From the NCBI GenBank assembly GCA_945906915.1, contig CAMDSI010000118.1, positions 1 through 6,693 of the forward strand: a stretch of 6,693 nt of DNA, in the 5' to 3' direction. Both the position numbers and the translations under genes were made by a program. The notes beneath the pieces are model-generated. The model was not told where the DNA came from and searched no databases. It worked only from the letters and a program-made list of their open reading frames with translations. Below, in pieces: positions 5,602 through 6,693 of the stretch. Origin of the DNA: Spirosoma fluviale (GTDB lineage: Bacteria; Bacteroidota; Bacteroidia; Cytophagales; Spirosomataceae). Position 1 is the first letter of the stretch. Every line of letters starts with the position of its first letter.

Positions 5602-6537
5602 TTATAGAGCTAATGTCTCTAAAACTGCGTTCATATTACGAACGGCATCAGCTGATTTATTGAAAGCAGCTTGCTCGTCATCCGTTAATTTATAATCAAC
5701 TATTTTCTCCCAACCGTTCTTGCCTAATACGACAGGAACTCCAAGGCAGATATCTTTTTGGCCATATTCTCCTTCTAAAGGAACACAGCAAGCCATAATT
5801 TTCTTCTCATCACGAACAATTGCTTCTACTAAAGCAGCTCCTGCAGCACCTGGTGCATACCATGCTGAGGTTCCTAATAAACCTGTCAAAGTCGCACCGC
5901 CCACCATAGTGTCAGCTACTACTTTATCTAAAGTGGAATCATCTAAGAATTGAGCTACAGGAACTCCATTATAAGTAGCTAAGCGCTTTAAAGGAATCAT
6001 CGTCGTATCCCCATGACCACCGATAACTGTTCCTGAGATATCATTGATAGACACGTCCATTGCTTTTGCTAAATAGCATTTAAAGCGAGCCGAATCTAAC
6101 GTACCACCCATTCCAATAATGCGGTGCTTATCTAATCCTGCTATTGAATTTGTTAAATAGGTCATCGTATCCATCGGGTTAGAGATGATTACGATAATCG
6201 GATTTTTAGAATATTTTAAAATATTTTCTACTACACTTTTTACGATACCCGCATTCACACCGATTAACTCTTCACGAGTCATACCAGGCTTGCGTGGAAG
6301 TCCTGAAGTAATCACAACAACATCCGAGTTAGCTGTCTTAGTATAATCATTAGTCGACCCGATTAAGGTAGTATCAAAGCCTAATAGACTGGCTGTTTGA
6401 TACATATCTAATGTTTTACCTTCTGCTATACCTTCTTTGATATCTAATAAAACTAATTCATCTGCTAATTCTTTTCTAGCAATGTTGTCAACACAAGTTG
6501 CTCCTACAGCACCCGCTCCTACTACTGTGATTTTCAT
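5602..6537 (-). CDS. mdh: Malate dehydrogenase, LDH-like (type 3)
   Basis: This cytosolic enzyme interconverts malate and oxaloacetate with NAD in the TCA cycle. It is complete at 311 residues, the length of the LDH-like MDHs of Bacteroidota and Chlorobi. The Rossmann motif GAGAVGAT is at 7-14, and Asp32 at the end of strand 2 indicates NAD over NADP. The mobile loop GLPRKPGMTR at 79-88 carries Arg82, the residue that selects malate/oxaloacetate where LDH has Gln, and Arg88. Asn120 (SNPMD), Asp148 and Arg151 (LDSARF), and His175 (GGHGD) complete the catalytic set. GTSAWYAPGAA near residue 225 is typical of this subgroup. The ATG at 6537 places the glycine motif at the normal distance from the N-terminus; there is no Shine-Dalgarno, only an A/T-rich leader. 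The gene stands alone, with a good -7 box upstream and a strong terminator downstream. Lactate dehydrogenase is the main alternative and is argued against by Arg82. Confidence 0.95.
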   Translation of the reverse strand: MKITVVGAGAVGATCVDNIARKELADELVLLDIKEGIAEGKTLDMYQTASLLGFDTTLIGSTNDYTKTANSDVVVITSGLPRKPGMTREELIGVNAGIVKSVVENILKYSKNPIIVIISNPMDTMTYLTNSIAGLDKHRIIGMGGTLDSARFKCYLAKAMDVSINDISGTVIGGHGDTTMIPLKRLATYNGVPVAQFLDDSTLDKVVADTMVGGATLTGLLGTSAWYAPGAAGAALVEAIVRDEKKIMACCVPLEGEYGQKDICLGVPVVLGKNGWEKIVDYKLTDDEQAAFNKSADAVRNMNAVLETLAL

Positions 6538-6575
6538 TATAATAATTTTTGGTTCAACTGATTCAAAAAACGATA

Positions 6576-6583
6576 CAAAAATA
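6576..6583 (-). promoter_or_regulatory. Putative -7 promoter element of mdh
   Basis: Read on the minus strand the octamer is TATTTTTG, a full match to the Bacteroidota -7 consensus TAnnTTTG. It would place the transcription start near 6570, giving a leader of about 33 bases before the mdh ATG at 6537. The expected -33 TTG/TTTG is not convincingly present at 19-bp spacing. No operator-like palindrome was seen around it. Confidence 0.55.
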
Positions 6584-6634
6584 CGACAAATCCTTAAATG
6601 ATTTCATTATATTTAAGCATTAATATAAATAATT

Positions 6635-6693
6635 ATGTCACCTTCAGGGAGCTGGGTTAAACGTATTGTTGATTCCCGATTTTTTAAAGAAGC
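6635..6693 (+). CDS. N-terminal fragment of an unidentified protein, possibly an ion channel, cut by window edge
   Basis: An ATG at 6635 opens a frame that runs without stop to the window end, 19 complete codons plus two bases: MSPSGSWVKRIVDSRFFKE. It diverges from mdh with 97 bp between start codons and has an A/T-rich leader without Shine-Dalgarno. A TATATTTA box at 6608-6615 matches TAnnTTTG at five of six fixed positions. The pattern 'basic residue, I-V-x-S-x-F-F' resembles the cytoplasmic lead into S1 of bacterial voltage-gated cation channels of the ion-transport family (compare NavAb 'ITNIVESSFF'). That resemblance is over about ten residues and could be chance, so the gene itself is more certain than the family. 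Confidence 0.4.
   Translation, partial: MSPSGSWVKRIVDSRFFKE

Noticed and set aside
5720..5953. Plus-strand open frame of 77 codons inside mdh.
   Set aside because: It is antisense to well-supported catalytic regions of MDH, has no leader or family features, and its composition reflects the opposite strand's codons.
1..6693. Search for a mobile element, toxin-antitoxin pair, defence system or CRISPR array.
   Set aside because: All sizeable frames are accounted for by housekeeping genes, and the only repeats are the two short heptad tracts, which lack spacers, transposase or terminal inverted repeats with target duplication.

Overview
The window looks like core chromosome of a Bacteroidota bacterium, most likely Cytophagales. 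This is inferred from AT-rich DNA (roughly 40% GC by eye), -7 boxes of the Bacteroidota form TAnnTTTG instead of E. coli-type promoters, A/T-rich leaders with little Shine-Dalgarno signal, a DUF4286 protein, and the LDH-like form of malate dehydrogenase. I see no phage, insertion sequence, CRISPR array, tRNA or rRNA.

Layout from left to right. Positions 1-77 hold the start of a minus-strand gene, probably apaG, cut by the window edge. The uracil-DNA glycosylase gene ung (93-782, plus) diverges from it with only 15 bp between the two start codons. A short junction built of 7-bp repeats (783-883) separates ung from a convergent two-gene minus-strand unit. That unit is a 980-residue FAD plus Fe-S oxidoreductase of the D-2-hydroxyacid dehydrogenase class (1162-4104) followed by a small DUF4286 protein (857-1165), joined by an ATGA stop/start overlap. 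A 137-bp divergent region (4105-4241) with a good -7 box leads into a MacB/FtsX-type ABC transporter permease (4242-5477, plus). After its stop codon come a second block of 7-bp repeats (5491-5539) and a strong bidirectional terminator (5552-5591), shared with the convergent malate dehydrogenase gene mdh (5602-6537, minus). mdh has a perfect -7 box at 6576-6583. At the right edge a plus-strand reading frame starts at 6635 and runs out of the window; it may be the N-terminus of a cation channel.

The genes are mostly unrelated housekeeping functions: DNA repair, oxidation of a 2-hydroxyacid into the respiratory chain, central carbon metabolism and export. The oxidoreductase and MDH both act on 2-hydroxy/2-oxo acids but face different promoters, so no shared pathway is claimed. 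I did not find a new enzymatic or defence system. The signal least explained by the genes is the pair of heptad-repeat junctions, about 4.6 kb apart. They share a TCTACT(C/G) core in the same orientation, both follow a plus-strand stop codon at a convergent junction, and one of them has become the 3' end of a coding sequence.
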